Origin: JBCCGG01 sp039029395
GTDB lineage: Bacteria > Pseudomonadota > Alphaproteobacteria > Kiloniellales > JAKSDN01
Direction of reading: 5' to 3'
Length of the DNA: 64,000 nucleotides
Assembly (NCBI GenBank): GCA_039029395.1
Contig: JBCCGG010000025.1
Span: 1 to 64,000 of the forward strand
Shown here: in pieces, positions 1 through 8,626 of the stretch
How positions within the stretch are numbered: the stretch's first letter is position 1
Layout of the letters: each line of letters opens with the position of its first letter
Notes under the pieces: generated by a model
Databases searched by the model: none
Seen by the model: the letters and a program-made list of their open reading frames with translations, nothing else
What the model was told of the DNA's origin: nothing
Translations under genes and position numbers: made by a program

Positions 1-246
1 AATGTCGTTCTTGGCGTGGCCGGCCGCGAACAGCATGCCCGGCACCGCCAGCACCCGCTCGTGCCCGCTTTCCCGCAGACGGTCCAGCCCGTCGCGGATC
101 ACCGGCCGGGCGAACTCCAGAAAGCCGCTCTCCACCTCGTAGTGGGGCAGCCGTTCCTTGATCCCCCGGGCGACCGACTGAAACTCCCGCACCGCCGACT
201 CGTCACGGCTGCCGTGCCCGCAAACCATCACACCCGTCTTGACCAT
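1..246 (-). CDS. cbiX: CbiX-type sirohydrochlorin chelatase (5' end of gene only)
   Basis: The first 82 codons of a minus-strand gene that runs off the left edge. The product starts MVKTGVMVCGHGSRD, and the visible part ends FAAGHAKNDI. The GHGSR and H-x-x-x-D-I segments are the metal-binding hallmarks of CbiX/SirB class II chelatases, which insert cobalt (or iron) into sirohydrochlorin. The neighbouring divergent cobD supports the cobalt role in cobalamin synthesis. The start is the ATG complementary to 244-246. The C-terminal half cannot be seen, so single-domain and two-domain forms cannot be told apart. Confidence 0.85.
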   Translation of the reverse strand, partial: MVKTGVMVCGHGSRDESAVREFQSVARGIKERLPHYEVESGFLEFARPVIRDGLDRLRESGHERVLAVPGMLFAAGHAKNDI

Positions 247-361
247 AACCAACCCCCAAAACCACGAAAACGCGCCGAAGACTACAGTTGCAGCCACCCC
301 CTTGGCAAAAACAAAGCGTGGGCAATTGACCTCGCGCGGCGCTTCTTCGATTGTCCCGGCC

Positions 362-1363
362 ATGATCATCGTCTGGCTCTCCTCCGACAGCTCCGCCGAG
401 GCCCTTTTGGGGATCCTATGCCTGGCCCTGCTGCTCGACCTGGTGCTGGGCGACCCGCCTTGGCTCTACCGCGTCGTAGCCCACCCGGTGGCGCTGCTCG
501 GCCGGGCCATCGAGCTTGGCGAGCACCGTCTCTACGACGGCCACCGGGCGCCGGCCGGGCAAATCCTGGCGGGTGCCCTGCTGGTCTGCGGGGTCGTGAC
601 CCTGGCCGCGGCGCTCGGCTGGCTGGTCATGCGGGTCAGCGAGGCTTTGCCTTACGGCTGGCTGCTCGAGGCCCTGGTGGCCAGCAGCCTTCTGGCTTGG
701 CGCGGCTTGGCGCGCGCAGCAGGCGCGGTTGCAGACGGCCTGGAGCGGGGCCTCGCCGAGGGTCGGGCGGCGGTCGCGCACATCGTCGGGCGCGACCCGG
801 ACAGCCTGGACCGCGCCGGGGTCGCGCGCGCCGCAATCGAGAGCATCGCGGAGAACTTCTCCGACGGCGTGGTCGCGCCGGTCTTCTGGTTTCTGGTCTT
901 GGGCCTGCCGGGCCTGGCCGCCTATAAGGCGCTCAACACGCTGGATTCCATGATCGGACACAAGTCGCCACGCTATCTCTATTTCGGCCGCGCGGCGGCC
1001 CGGCTCGACGATTGGGCCAACTGGCTGCCGGCGCGCCTGGCCGGCGCTTTTCTGACCGGGGCAGCGGCGCTGCTGCCGGGCGCCTCTCCGGCCGCGGCTT
1101 GGCGTGCCATGATTCGCGACGCGCCGCGGCATCGCTCGCCCAACGCCGGCTGGCAGGAAGCCGCGCTAGCCGGCGCGCTCGGCTATGCCCTGGCCGGCCC
1201 CCGGCGTTACGGGCAGCAGGTGGTCGAGGACCCCTGGATGGGCAACGGCCGCAAGGACTTGGCGGCCGGCGACATTCGCCGGGCGCTCGCGCTCTACCAC
1301 CTGGCGGCGGGGCTGTTGGCGACGACGATTCTTCTGCTCTGGGTTGCAAGTGGGCTTGCTTGA
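362..1363 (+). CDS. cobD: Adenosylcobinamide-phosphate synthase CobD/CbiB
   Basis: 333-residue integral membrane enzyme that attaches aminopropanol (or its phosphate) to adenosylcobyric acid, late in cobalamin synthesis. Family hallmarks seen: LDLVLGDPP near the N terminus, HPV a few residues later, the ESIAENFSDG and NTLDSMIGHKS blocks, and RDAPRHRSPNAGW with WMGNGRKDL towards the C terminus. Length is normal for the family. I start at the ATG at 362: an extension to 239 is open but adds polar residues before the first membrane segment and overlaps the divergent cbiX start. Confidence 0.93.
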   Translation: MIIVWLSSDSSAEALLGILCLALLLDLVLGDPPWLYRVVAHPVALLGRAIELGEHRLYDGHRAPAGQILAGALLVCGVVTLAAALGWLVMRVSEALPYGWLLEALVASSLLAWRGLARAAGAVADGLERGLAEGRAAVAHIVGRDPDSLDRAGVARAAIESIAENFSDGVVAPVFWFLVLGLPGLAAYKALNTLDSMIGHKSPRYLYFGRAAARLDDWANWLPARLAGAFLTGAAALLPGASPAAAWRAMIRDAPRHRSPNAGWQEAALAGALGYALAGPRRYGQQVVEDPWMGNGRKDLAAGDIRRALALYHLAAGLLATTILLLWVASGLA

Positions 1364-1420
1364 AAGCCTTCCCAAGCTCCCTTAGAGTCGAACCACCAGG
1401 ATGTGAGGGAGGGGAGGCAA

Positions 1421-1960
1421 GTGACTGAAAGATTCCTTCAGGGCGGCTTGACCGCGCTCGGGCTCGCGCTGCTTATGAGCGGCCCGGCGGCGGCACAGGA
1501 CCTGTTCATCTACCCGGCACAGGGTCAGAATGAAGAGCAGCAGAGCAAGGACCGCTTTGAGTGCCATAGCTGGTCCGTGCAACAGACCGGCTACGATCCC
1601 TCCAATCCGTCGAGCCAACAGCAAAGCGCCCAGGCGCCCGCGCCGCCACCGCCGAGCCAGGAGCCGGCCGAAGGCGGCCTGCTCAAGGGCGCGGCCCGAG
1701 GCGCTGCGATCGGCGCGGTCGGCGGGGCGATCGGCGGCGATGCCGGCAAGGGCGCGGCGATCGGCGCCGGCACCGGCGCGCTGATCGGCGGCTTTCGGCG
1801 CCGCGACCAGAACAAGCGTCAGGAGGCCGAGCAGCAGCAGTACCAACAGCAGGTCCAGCAGGCCCAGGCCCAGCAGCAGCAAGCCGCCGCGGGCGGCCGG
1901 GAGAACTACAACCGGGCCATGACGGCGTGCCTCGAGGCGCGCGGCTACACGGTCAATTGA
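1421..1960 (+). CDS. Exported glycine-zipper protein, Gln-rich
   Basis: 179-residue protein with a Sec signal peptide (hydrophobic core, then SGPAAAQD). Around residues 85-125 it has an alternating Gly/Ala segment (GAARGAAIGAVGGAIGG and a second round), the glycine-zipper pattern of small outer-membrane-associated proteins. A Gln-rich stretch that could form a coiled coil follows, then a conserved-looking tail (NYNRAMTACLEARGYTV) common in YMGG/DUF-type glycine-zipper proteins. The GTG at 1421 is chosen because GGGAGGGGAGG lies just upstream at 1407-1417. Function unknown; probably membrane-inserted in the envelope. Confidence 0.7.
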   Translation: MTERFLQGGLTALGLALLMSGPAAAQDLFIYPAQGQNEEQQSKDRFECHSWSVQQTGYDPSNPSSQQQSAQAPAPPPPSQEPAEGGLLKGAARGAAIGAVGGAIGGDAGKGAAIGAGTGALIGGFRRRDQNKRQEAEQQQYQQQVQQAQAQQQQAAAGGRENYNRAMTACLEARGYTVN

Positions 1961-1968
1961 CGGGGGAT

Positions 1969-2385
1969 ATGGCGGTGATACGCAACACCATGGCAGGGCT
2001 TGCGCTCGGCTTTTTGGCCTGGACGCCGGCGGCCCAAAGCGCCGGTTTCGACGGCTCCCAGGCGCTGATCTGCGCCGCGATCGCGACGGCGCACTGCGAG
2101 GCCGACAACACCTGCATGGAGGGTTCGGCGGCCTCGATCAACGTCCCCCAGTTCTTCCGCATCAACTTCCAGGACAAGGTGGTGCGCGCGACCCGCGCCG
2201 ACGGCAGCGAGCGCACGACCTCGTTCACGGAGCCGGTGCTGGACTCCGGCGAGCTGGTGCTCCAAGGGGTCGAAAACGGCCTGGGCTGGAGCCTGATGAT
2301 CAATCAGAGCGACGGCCAGATGACCTTGACCGCGGCCGGCGACCGTGAGGCCTTCGTGGTGTTCGGCGCCTGCACGCACGATTGA
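1969..2385 (+). CDS. Small exported protein of unknown function
   Basis: 138 residues with an N-terminal signal peptide ending near PAAQSAGFD. The mature part has four Cys (three before residue 50, one near the C terminus in FGACTHD), which suggests disulfides. It starts 8 bases after the glycine-zipper gene with a G-run at 1962-1966 as ribosome site, so the two are probably co-transcribed. I do not recognise the family. Confidence 0.6.
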   Translation: MAVIRNTMAGLALGFLAWTPAAQSAGFDGSQALICAAIATAHCEADNTCMEGSAASINVPQFFRINFQDKVVRATRADGSERTTSFTEPVLDSGELVLQGVENGLGWSLMINQSDGQMTLTAAGDREAFVVFGACTHD

Positions 2386-2388
2386 GAG

Positions 2389-3387
2389 TCAATAGGGATG
2401 CTTCTTTAGCCAATCCCGATAGTCCGCCAGCGCCGTCTCGAGCGGGCGCGGGCGCCATCCGCAATCCTCGGTCATGCGCGCGATGTCGTAGGCGCCCCAG
2501 CGCCCACGGCGTTGCGCCGGGTCGCAGACCAGCTCCGCCGCTTCCGGCGCGACCTGCTGGAAGCGCGCGCCGGGCACCAGCCGTTCCACCAGGCCGAGGA
2601 GATCGCCCAGGGCAACGCTTTGGCCGTAGGCGATGTTGTAGACCCGGTGGCCCGGCGCCGGACAGTTCAGCAGCGCGACGATCGCCTGGCCCACGTCGCC
2701 GGCCGAGATGTAGTCGCCGACCGCGGCCAGCCCGGCAACCCCAAGCGCCCGGCCGGCCAGGGCGGCATGCATGAGGCGGTAGGGCACCGACTTGACCGCG
2801 CGGGTTCCGGTCTCCCGGTCGAGCGGCCCGTAGACACCGGAGAGCCGGACCGCGACCGCCGGCAGGCCGAACTGGCGCGCCGCCTGGCCGCTCAAAAGCT
2901 CGCCCACGTACTTGGAGATCGGATAGAACCCCTCGGGCGCGACGAAACCCTCCTCGGGCAGGGGGTCAGGTCCCGCGTCGCCGTAGACCGAGCCAGAGGA
3001 GACGTAGACCAAGCGTCGCAGGTCGCTCTGCCTTGCGGCCCAGGCGAGCAGGCGCGCCGTGCCCATGATGTTGGCCTCGAGCGCCGGCAGCGCGCCCTCG
3101 AGGCCATCGGTCTCTGTCAGGCGGTTGATCGAGGTGACCGCCGCGCCGTGCGCCACATGGCTGACCGCCGGCAGCCGGTCCCACAGGTCCGGGTCCCGGA
3201 GATCGCCTTGCAGGACCGTCAGGCGCCCGGCAACCGGCGCGAAGAAGGCCTCGACCACCGGATCGGGCGGCGCCTGGTCGAGCAGGATGGCCTCGGCCTC
3301 GGGGTCGCGCTCGAGCCAGGCCCGGGCCACTTGGCTCATGGCCAGGCCGCAGCCACCGGTTACCAAGAGAGTCTCGGGCTTGGGCAT
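2389..3387 (-). CDS. NAD(P)-dependent extended SDR epimerase/dehydratase
   Basis: 332 residues. The Rossmann motif is slightly altered (VTGGCGLAMSQVA rather than TGGxGFIG), the nucleotide-binding GDLRD is present, and catalytic YxxxK is seen in FYPISKYVGE after a serine-rich VSSGSVYGD. These mark the extended SDR family acting on nucleotide sugars or similar substrates. The gene is divergent from the oxygenase/hopanoid operon. It does not look like HpnA, whose N terminus differs, so a hopanoid role is not supported. Substrate unknown. Confidence 0.8.
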   Translation of the reverse strand: MPKPETLLVTGGCGLAMSQVARAWLERDPEAEAILLDQAPPDPVVEAFFAPVAGRLTVLQGDLRDPDLWDRLPAVSHVAHGAAVTSINRLTETDGLEGALPALEANIMGTARLLAWAARQSDLRRLVYVSSGSVYGDAGPDPLPEEGFVAPEGFYPISKYVGELLSGQAARQFGLPAVAVRLSGVYGPLDRETGTRAVKSVPYRLMHAALAGRALGVAGLAAVGDYISAGDVGQAIVALLNCPAPGHRVYNIAYGQSVALGDLLGLVERLVPGARFQQVAPEAAELVCDPAQRRGRWGAYDIARMTEDCGWRPRPLETALADYRDWLKKHPY

Positions 3388-3510
3388 GGCACCCAGTGTG
3401 CCGCAAGCGCCGGGCCCTGACCATCCGCACGCTGCCTTGACAAGCGCGGCTGCCCGTGACTTTTTCCCGGCGCTTCCCGTTTACCGTTCGGCAGCGAGGC
3501 TCCCGCCGCG

Positions 3511-4278
3511 ATGGCACCTTCGTCCCTTCTCGATCAAGACCAGATCGCCGCCTTCAAGCGCGACGGCTTCGTCTTCGTGCCCGGGTTTTACGACCAGGCG
3601 GCTCTGGCCGAGATCACCGGCTGGACCGAGCAGGTCGCCGCCTGGCCGGAACAGCCGGGCCGACACATGGTCTACTACGAGGACAGCCTGGCCGAGCCGG
3701 GCGCCCGGGTGGTCCAGCGGATCGAGGACTTCGTGCCCCACCACCCGGATTTCGCCGAGCTCTTCACCGCCGGGCGCATGCACAAGGCGGTCGGCGAGCT
3801 GCTCGGCGAAGAGGCCGTGCTGTTCAAGGAAAAGATCAACTTCAAGCTGCCTGGCGGCGACGGCTTCAAGGCGCACCAAGACGTCCAGGCCGGCTGGAGC
3901 CGCTATGCCGACTACTACATCACCGCCTTGGTCTCGATCGACCCGGCGACCGAGGCCAACGGCTGCCTGGAGATGGCCGCCGGCTGGCACGACAAGGGCC
4001 TGGTCGGCGACGAGTGGACTCCGCTGGCCGGCGCGCAGCTGGAGGAGATGGCCTTCACGCCCTATCCGACCCAGCCAGGCGACGCCATGTTCTTCGATTC
4101 CTTCGCGCCCCACCGCTCCGGGCCGAACCTCACCGAGCGCGCGCGCCGAGTGCTCTACGTGACCTACAACCGGGCCTCGGCGGGCGACCATCGGGCGCGC
4201 TACTTCGCCGACAAGCGCGCGAGCTTCCCGCCCGACGTCGAGCGCGCCCCGGGCGAGCGTTACGTCTTTCGGGTCTAG
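3511..4278 (+). CDS. Phytanoyl-CoA dioxygenase (PhyH) family 2-oxoglutarate oxygenase
   Basis: 255 residues, opening with the PhyH signature of an FKRDGFVFVPGF block. The Fe(II) triad is visible: His122 and Asp124 in KAHQDVQ, and His201 in FAPHRSGPN, followed by an Arg for 2-oxoglutarate. The family hydroxylates aliphatic or CoA-linked substrates. Only 5 bases separate its stop from the start of hpnB, so it looks like the first gene of the hopanoid operon. A role in modifying a hopanoid side chain or precursor is inference only. Confidence 0.85.
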   Translation: MAPSSLLDQDQIAAFKRDGFVFVPGFYDQAALAEITGWTEQVAAWPEQPGRHMVYYEDSLAEPGARVVQRIEDFVPHHPDFAELFTAGRMHKAVGELLGEEAVLFKEKINFKLPGGDGFKAHQDVQAGWSRYADYYITALVSIDPATEANGCLEMAAGWHDKGLVGDEWTPLAGAQLEEMAFTPYPTQPGDAMFFDSFAPHRSGPNLTERARRVLYVTYNRASAGDHRARYFADKRASFPPDVERAPGERYVFRV

Positions 4279-4283
4279 GTGCG

Positions 4284-5471
4284 GTGCTCGACTGGCTTCA
4301 GATCGCGACTTACCTGTCCCTATTGATCTGGATCTACCTTTTGACTCTGCACGGCCGCTTTTGGCGCTGCGACCAGCGTCTTGCGCCGTCCGGCGGCGAG
4401 CGGCCGGCCTGGCCGGACGTGACCGCGCTGATACCGGCGCGCGACGAGGCCGATGTGATCGGCCGGGCGCTCGGCTCTGTCCTCGCCCAGGACTATCCCG
4501 GCCGCCTTCGGGTTATCCTGATCGACGACCACAGCGCGGACGGCACGGCACAAGCGGCGCGCTTGGCGGCGGACGGCGATGGGCGTTTGGAGGTCCTGTC
4601 CGCCCGGGACCTGCCGCCCGGCTGGTCCGGCAAGCTCTGGGCCCTGCAGAATGGCTATGAAGAGGCCGGCCGGGTGCCCGGGTACGTCTGGCTCAGTGAC
4701 GCCGACATCGCCCACCAGCCCGATGTGCTGCGCAATCTGGTCGCCAAGGCCGAGGCGGACGGCTTGGACCTGGTCTCAGTCATGGTGGTGCTGTCCTGCC
4801 AAGGCTTCTGGGAGCGCCTTCTGATCCCGCCCTTTGTGCTGTTTTTCCAAAAGCTCTATCCCTTCGCCTGGGTCAACGACCCGAGGGCCAGGACCGCGGC
4901 GGCGGCCGGCGGCTGCGTGCTGCTGTCCGAACCGGCCCTGGCGGAGATCGGCGGCTTCCGGGCGATCAAGGACGCGCTGATCGACGACTGCGCACTAGCC
5001 GCCGCGATCAAGCGCCGGCCGGGTGCCCGGGGGATCTGGCTCGGCCTGACCCGGGGCTCGGTCTCGATCCGTCCTTACGGCGGTCTGGCGCCGATCTGGC
5101 ATATGGTGGCGCGCAGCGCCTACACCCAGCTGCGCTACTCGCCTCTTCTGCTGGCCGGCTGCCTGGTCGCCATGGCTGTCACCTACCTGGTGCCGCCGGT
5201 AGCCGCCGTTGCTGGCCTCACAAGCGGCACGCCAGCTTTGGCGGCCGTCGCGCTGCTCATCTGGGCACTCATTGCCTTTGCCGCTTGGCGCTGCGTGCGG
5301 TTCTACGGCCAATCGGGTGTCTTCGCCGTCCTGCTGCCGCTCGCGGCATTGTTCTATAGCCTCATGACCCTGGATTCGGCGCTGCGCTATTGGATTGGAC
5401 GGGGCGGCCAGTGGAAGGGCCGGGCGCAGGGCCGGGCCGTCAGGCTGGAACAGCAGGCCGGCGGCGAGTAG
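4284..5471 (+). CDS. hpnB: Hopanoid-associated glycosyltransferase HpnB
   Basis: 395-residue family 2 glycosyltransferase. An N-terminal membrane segment is followed by the nucleotide-sugar fold (VTALIPARDEADVI), LIDDHSADGT, the metal-binding WLSDADI, a DDCALAA motif, and at least two hydrophobic C-terminal segments. Together with hpnC-E-shc directly downstream this fits HpnB, whose reaction is not established. The GTG at 4284 lies 5 bases after the upstream stop; the reading frame extends further upstream but overlaps the oxygenase gene in another frame, so that part is a shadow. Confidence 0.88.
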   Translation: MLDWLQIATYLSLLIWIYLLTLHGRFWRCDQRLAPSGGERPAWPDVTALIPARDEADVIGRALGSVLAQDYPGRLRVILIDDHSADGTAQAARLAADGDGRLEVLSARDLPPGWSGKLWALQNGYEEAGRVPGYVWLSDADIAHQPDVLRNLVAKAEADGLDLVSVMVVLSCQGFWERLLIPPFVLFFQKLYPFAWVNDPRARTAAAAGGCVLLSEPALAEIGGFRAIKDALIDDCALAAAIKRRPGARGIWLGLTRGSVSIRPYGGLAPIWHMVARSAYTQLRYSPLLLAGCLVAMAVTYLVPPVAAVAGLTSGTPALAAVALLIWALIAFAAWRCVRFYGQSGVFAVLLPLAALFYSLMTLDSALRYWIGRGGQWKGRAQGRAVRLEQQAGGE

Positions 5472-5487
5472 TCTCCGGAACCAGATT

Positions 5488-6375
5488 ATGGCCATTGAGA
5501 CCGCACATTCGCCAGGCGACCTGGAGACGCCGTCCGGCAAGGGCGCCGGCGACGAGAACTTTCCGGTCGGCTCTCGGCTGCTGCCGGCGCGCCTTAGGCC
5601 GCACGTCGCCAAGTACTACGCCTTCGCCCGGGCCATCGACGACATCGCCGACAATCCGGCGCTGGCGCCCGAGGAGAAGATCGCGCGCCTGGACCGCATG
5701 GCCGAGGGGGTGACCGGCCGGGCCGCCGACGATCCGGCCGTGGCGACCGCCCAGCGGCTCTATGAGAGCTTGATGGAGACCAACGTCAGCCCCCAACGGG
5801 GCACCGACCTGGTGGCCGCCTTCAAGCAGGACGCGACCAAGCTGCGCTACGACGACTGGGAGGATCTGCTCGGCTATTGCCGGCTCTCGGCGAACCCGGT
5901 CGGCCAGTATCTGCTCGACCTGCACGGCGAGGACCCGGCCGGCTACGGCGCCTCCGACGCACTTTGCAGTGCGCTCCAGGTGATCAATCATCTGCAGGAC
6001 TGCCAGGATGACTATCGCAACCTGGACCGGGTCTACCTGCCCGGCGATTGGATGGCCGAGGCCGGTATCACCGTGGAGGCCCTGGAGGCGCCGGCCGCCG
6101 GGCCCGGGCTGCGCCGGGTGCTCGACCGCTGCCTGGCCGGCTGCGACGGGCTGCTAAGCGAGGCGCGAAGCCTGCCCGGACGGCTGAGGTCGATCCATCT
6201 GGCCTTGGAATCCGCGGTTATTCTGCGTTTGGCCGAGCGCCTGGTGCGCGAGCTGAAGGCGCGCGATCCTCTGGCGGAACGGGTTGTGCTCACCAAGCCC
6301 CAGGTGGCGGCCTGCGCGCTCGGCGCGGTCGCCGGCGAGCTGGCGCGCCGCCTTTTCGGTCGGCGGCCGTCATGA
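5488..6375 (+). CDS. hpnC: Hydroxysqualene synthase HpnC
   Basis: 295-residue trans-isoprenyl diphosphate synthase-like protein. It has the first aspartate-rich motif AFARAIDDIAD and the second region in NHLQDCQDDY, close to the squalene/phytoene synthase pattern. HpnC converts presqualene diphosphate to hydroxysqualene in the three-enzyme bacterial squalene route (HpnC/D/E), known from alphaproteobacteria. It sits between hpnB and hpnD and shares an ATGA start/stop overlap with hpnD (6372-6375). Confidence 0.93.
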   Translation: MAIETAHSPGDLETPSGKGAGDENFPVGSRLLPARLRPHVAKYYAFARAIDDIADNPALAPEEKIARLDRMAEGVTGRAADDPAVATAQRLYESLMETNVSPQRGTDLVAAFKQDATKLRYDDWEDLLGYCRLSANPVGQYLLDLHGEDPAGYGASDALCSALQVINHLQDCQDDYRNLDRVYLPGDWMAEAGITVEALEAPAAGPGLRRVLDRCLAGCDGLLSEARSLPGRLRSIHLALESAVILRLAERLVRELKARDPLAERVVLTKPQVAACALGAVAGELARRLFGRRPS

Positions 6376-7235
6376 CCGAGAGCGTTCTCGAGCAAAACGG
6401 TCTGGCGGCGACCCGGCACGTTCACCATGTGGTGCAACGCTCCGGGACCTCGTTCCTGTGGGGCATGCGAGTGCTGCCAAAGGCGCGGCGCGAAGCCATG
6501 TACGCGATCTACGCCTTTTGCCGGGAGGTCGACGACGTTGCCGACGAGCCCGGCGCCGAGGCCGACAAGCTGGCCGCTCTGGAGGCCTGGCGCGGCGAGA
6601 TCGATCGGCTCTATGCCGGCCAGCCGACCCGCCCGACGACCCGCGCCCTTGTCCCGGCGGTCGCCGCCTACGATCTGCCCAAGACCGAGTTCCTGGCGAT
6701 CATCGACGGCATGGAGATGGACGCCCGGGAGGCCATGGTGGCGCCAGATCTGGCCACCTTCGAGCTCTATTGCCGGCGCGTCGCGGGTGCCGTTGGCATG
6801 CTCTCGATTCGCGCGTTCGGCGCCGGCGAGCCGGCCGCCGAGAAGCTCGCCGTCGCCCTTGGCGAGGCGTTGCAGATCACCAACATCCTGCGCGACCTGG
6901 CGGAAGACGCCGAGCGCGGGCGGCTCTACTTGCCCCGCGAACTGATCGAGGCCGAGGCCATCGCCTGGGACCAGCCGGCCGCGGTGCTCGACCATCCGGG
7001 GCTGGTGGCGGTGTCGCGCGCCTTGGCCGAACGTGCGCGCCAAGACTTCGCGACAAGCCGCAGCCTCATGGCACAGTGCGACCCTCGGCCGCTGAAGCCT
7101 TGCCGGCTCATGATGGCGGTCTACGAGAAGACCCTTGATCGTTTGGAGCGGCGCGGCTGGGACCGGCCGCGCGAAGAGGTGCGTATCTCCAAGGCCGAGA
7201 AGCTTTGGATCGTCCTGCGTCACGGGCTGCAGTAG
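6372..7235 (+). CDS. hpnD: Presqualene diphosphate synthase HpnD
   Basis: 287 residues. Head-to-head condensation of two farnesyl diphosphates is expected. The motifs are AFCREVDDVADE and NILRDLAEDAERGRLYLP, the paired Asp-rich regions of squalene/phytoene synthases with the characteristic RGRxYLP ending. It starts inside the hpnC stop codon, indicating translational coupling, and is followed 4 bases later by hpnE. Confidence 0.94.
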   Translation: MTESVLEQNGLAATRHVHHVVQRSGTSFLWGMRVLPKARREAMYAIYAFCREVDDVADEPGAEADKLAALEAWRGEIDRLYAGQPTRPTTRALVPAVAAYDLPKTEFLAIIDGMEMDAREAMVAPDLATFELYCRRVAGAVGMLSIRAFGAGEPAAEKLAVALGEALQITNILRDLAEDAERGRLYLPRELIEAEAIAWDQPAAVLDHPGLVAVSRALAERARQDFATSRSLMAQCDPRPLKPCRLMMAVYEKTLDRLERRGWDRPREEVRISKAEKLWIVLRHGLQ

Positions 7236-7239
7236 CGTC

Positions 7240-8496
7240 ATGAGCCTGGTGCACGTTGTCGGCGCCGGTCTGGCCGGCCTCTCGGCGGCGGTCGCCCTGG
7301 TCCAGGCCGGCCGGCGTGTGGTCGTGCACGAGGCCGCCGCCCAAGCCGGCGGACGGTGCCGCTCTTACTTCGACGCCAAGTTGGGCTGCACCATCGACAA
7401 CGGCAACCACCTGCTGTTCTCGGCCAACGAAGCGGCCTTATCGTACCTCGAGACGATCGGCGCTCGCGACACGCTGATCGGTCCCGATCAGGCCCGCTTT
7501 CCCTTCGTCGACTTGGCGAGCGGCGAGCGTTGGGTCGTGGCGCCCGGCGCCGGCCGCTTGCCGCTGTGGATCTTCGACCGGGCCAAACGCATTCCCGGAA
7601 CCCGGCCCGGCGCCTATCTGGCCGGCTTCCGACTGGCCGGCGCAGGGCCCCACGCGACCGTCGCCCAGTGCCTGGACAGCACGGATACCCTTTGGCAGCG
7701 CTTTTGGCGGCCGCTCACCGTGGCGGCGCTCAACAGCGATCCGGCCGAGGCCTCGGCGCGCCTGCTCTGGCTGGTGCTGCGGGAGTCGTTCCTGAAGGGC
7801 GAGGCCGCCTGCCGGCCGCTTATGGCGCGGGACGGCCTGGGCGCGAGCCTGGTCGACCCGGCGCTCAAGCTGCTTTCGGAAGCCGACGCCCAGGTTTGCT
7901 TCAATCATCGCCTGCGCGCCTTCGACCTGGCCGAAGCCGGCGTTCAGGCATTGGACTTCGGCGGTGAGCGTGTTGACCTGGCGCCCGGTGATCGGGTGGT
8001 TCTAGCGGTGCCGCCGCCGGTCGCCGCCGGGCTTCTGCCGGGCTTGCGCGCGCCGGACGAAAGCCGGCCGATCGTCAACGCCCACATTCGCCTACCCGAA
8101 CCGCCGCCCCTGCCCGAGGGTCTGCCCTTTGTGGGCCTAGTCGGCGGCACGGCCGATTGGATCTTCCTGCGGGAGCGAATTGCCAGCCTGACCGTGAGCG
8201 CAGCCAGCGAGCTGGCCGAGCAGCCGGCCGAGGTCATCGCCAAGCTGATGTGGCGCGACACGGCCCAAGCCCTCGCGTTGGACCCGGCGCTCGATCCGCC
8301 GGTCCGGGTCATCAAGGAGCGCCGGGCGACCTTCGCTCAGACCCCGGCCGCGCTCGCCTGCCGGCCGCCGGCGCGCACCGCCTGGGCCAATCTGCTGCTG
8401 GCGGGTGACTGGACGGATACCGGCTACCCGGCGACGATCGAGAGCGCGGTGCGCTCCGGGCAGGCGGCGGCGGGCATCATCCTCGGGCAACAATAG
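7240..8496 (+). CDS. hpnE: Hydroxysqualene dehydroxylase HpnE
   Basis: 418-residue FAD-dependent amine-oxidase/desaturase fold. The N terminus carries the dinucleotide motif VVGAGLAGLSAAVAL with the acidic end of the beta2 strand (VVHEAAAQAGGR), and the C terminus the second FAD motif LLAGDWTDTGYPATIESAV. HpnE reduces hydroxysqualene to squalene, completing the HpnCDE route that feeds shc just downstream. The ATG is at 7240, 4 bases after hpnD. Confidence 0.93.
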   Translation: MSLVHVVGAGLAGLSAAVALVQAGRRVVVHEAAAQAGGRCRSYFDAKLGCTIDNGNHLLFSANEAALSYLETIGARDTLIGPDQARFPFVDLASGERWVVAPGAGRLPLWIFDRAKRIPGTRPGAYLAGFRLAGAGPHATVAQCLDSTDTLWQRFWRPLTVAALNSDPAEASARLLWLVLRESFLKGEAACRPLMARDGLGASLVDPALKLLSEADAQVCFNHRLRAFDLAEAGVQALDFGGERVDLAPGDRVVLAVPPPVAAGLLPGLRAPDESRPIVNAHIRLPEPPPLPEGLPFVGLVGGTADWIFLRERIASLTVSAASELAEQPAEVIAKLMWRDTAQALALDPALDPPVRVIKERRATFAQTPAALACRPPARTAWANLLLAGDWTDTGYPATIESAVRSGQAAAGIILGQQ

Positions 8497-8515
8497 GGTT
8501 AACCTGGCGTACGAC

Positions 8516-8543
8516 TTGACCCGGCGACTCCCAATGCCATATT
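8516..8543 (+). promoter_or_regulatory. Candidate sigma70-type promoter for shc
   Basis: TTGACC at 8516-8521 and CATATT at 8538-8543 are separated by 16 bases, in the 130-base gap between hpnE and shc. This would allow shc and hpnG to be transcribed independently of hpnB-E. Motif match only. Confidence 0.35.
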
Positions 8544-8626
8544 CCTAGCGGCACAACCGGGGCACACCGGGGCGGTCGGGGCAACCGCCAGGGACGATTT
8601 TGTGGGATCTTAAGGACGCTTCGACC

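Noticed and set aside
247..361. Cobalamin riboswitch between cbiX and cobD
   Set aside because: The region is short and I could not find a B12-box-like sequence or a convincing fold.
416..1132. Long open frame antisense to cobD, and similar long antisense frames under most genes
   Set aside because: High GC removes stop codons from alternative frames; these have Arg/Pro/Gly-rich composition, no motifs, and lie opposite well-recognised genes.
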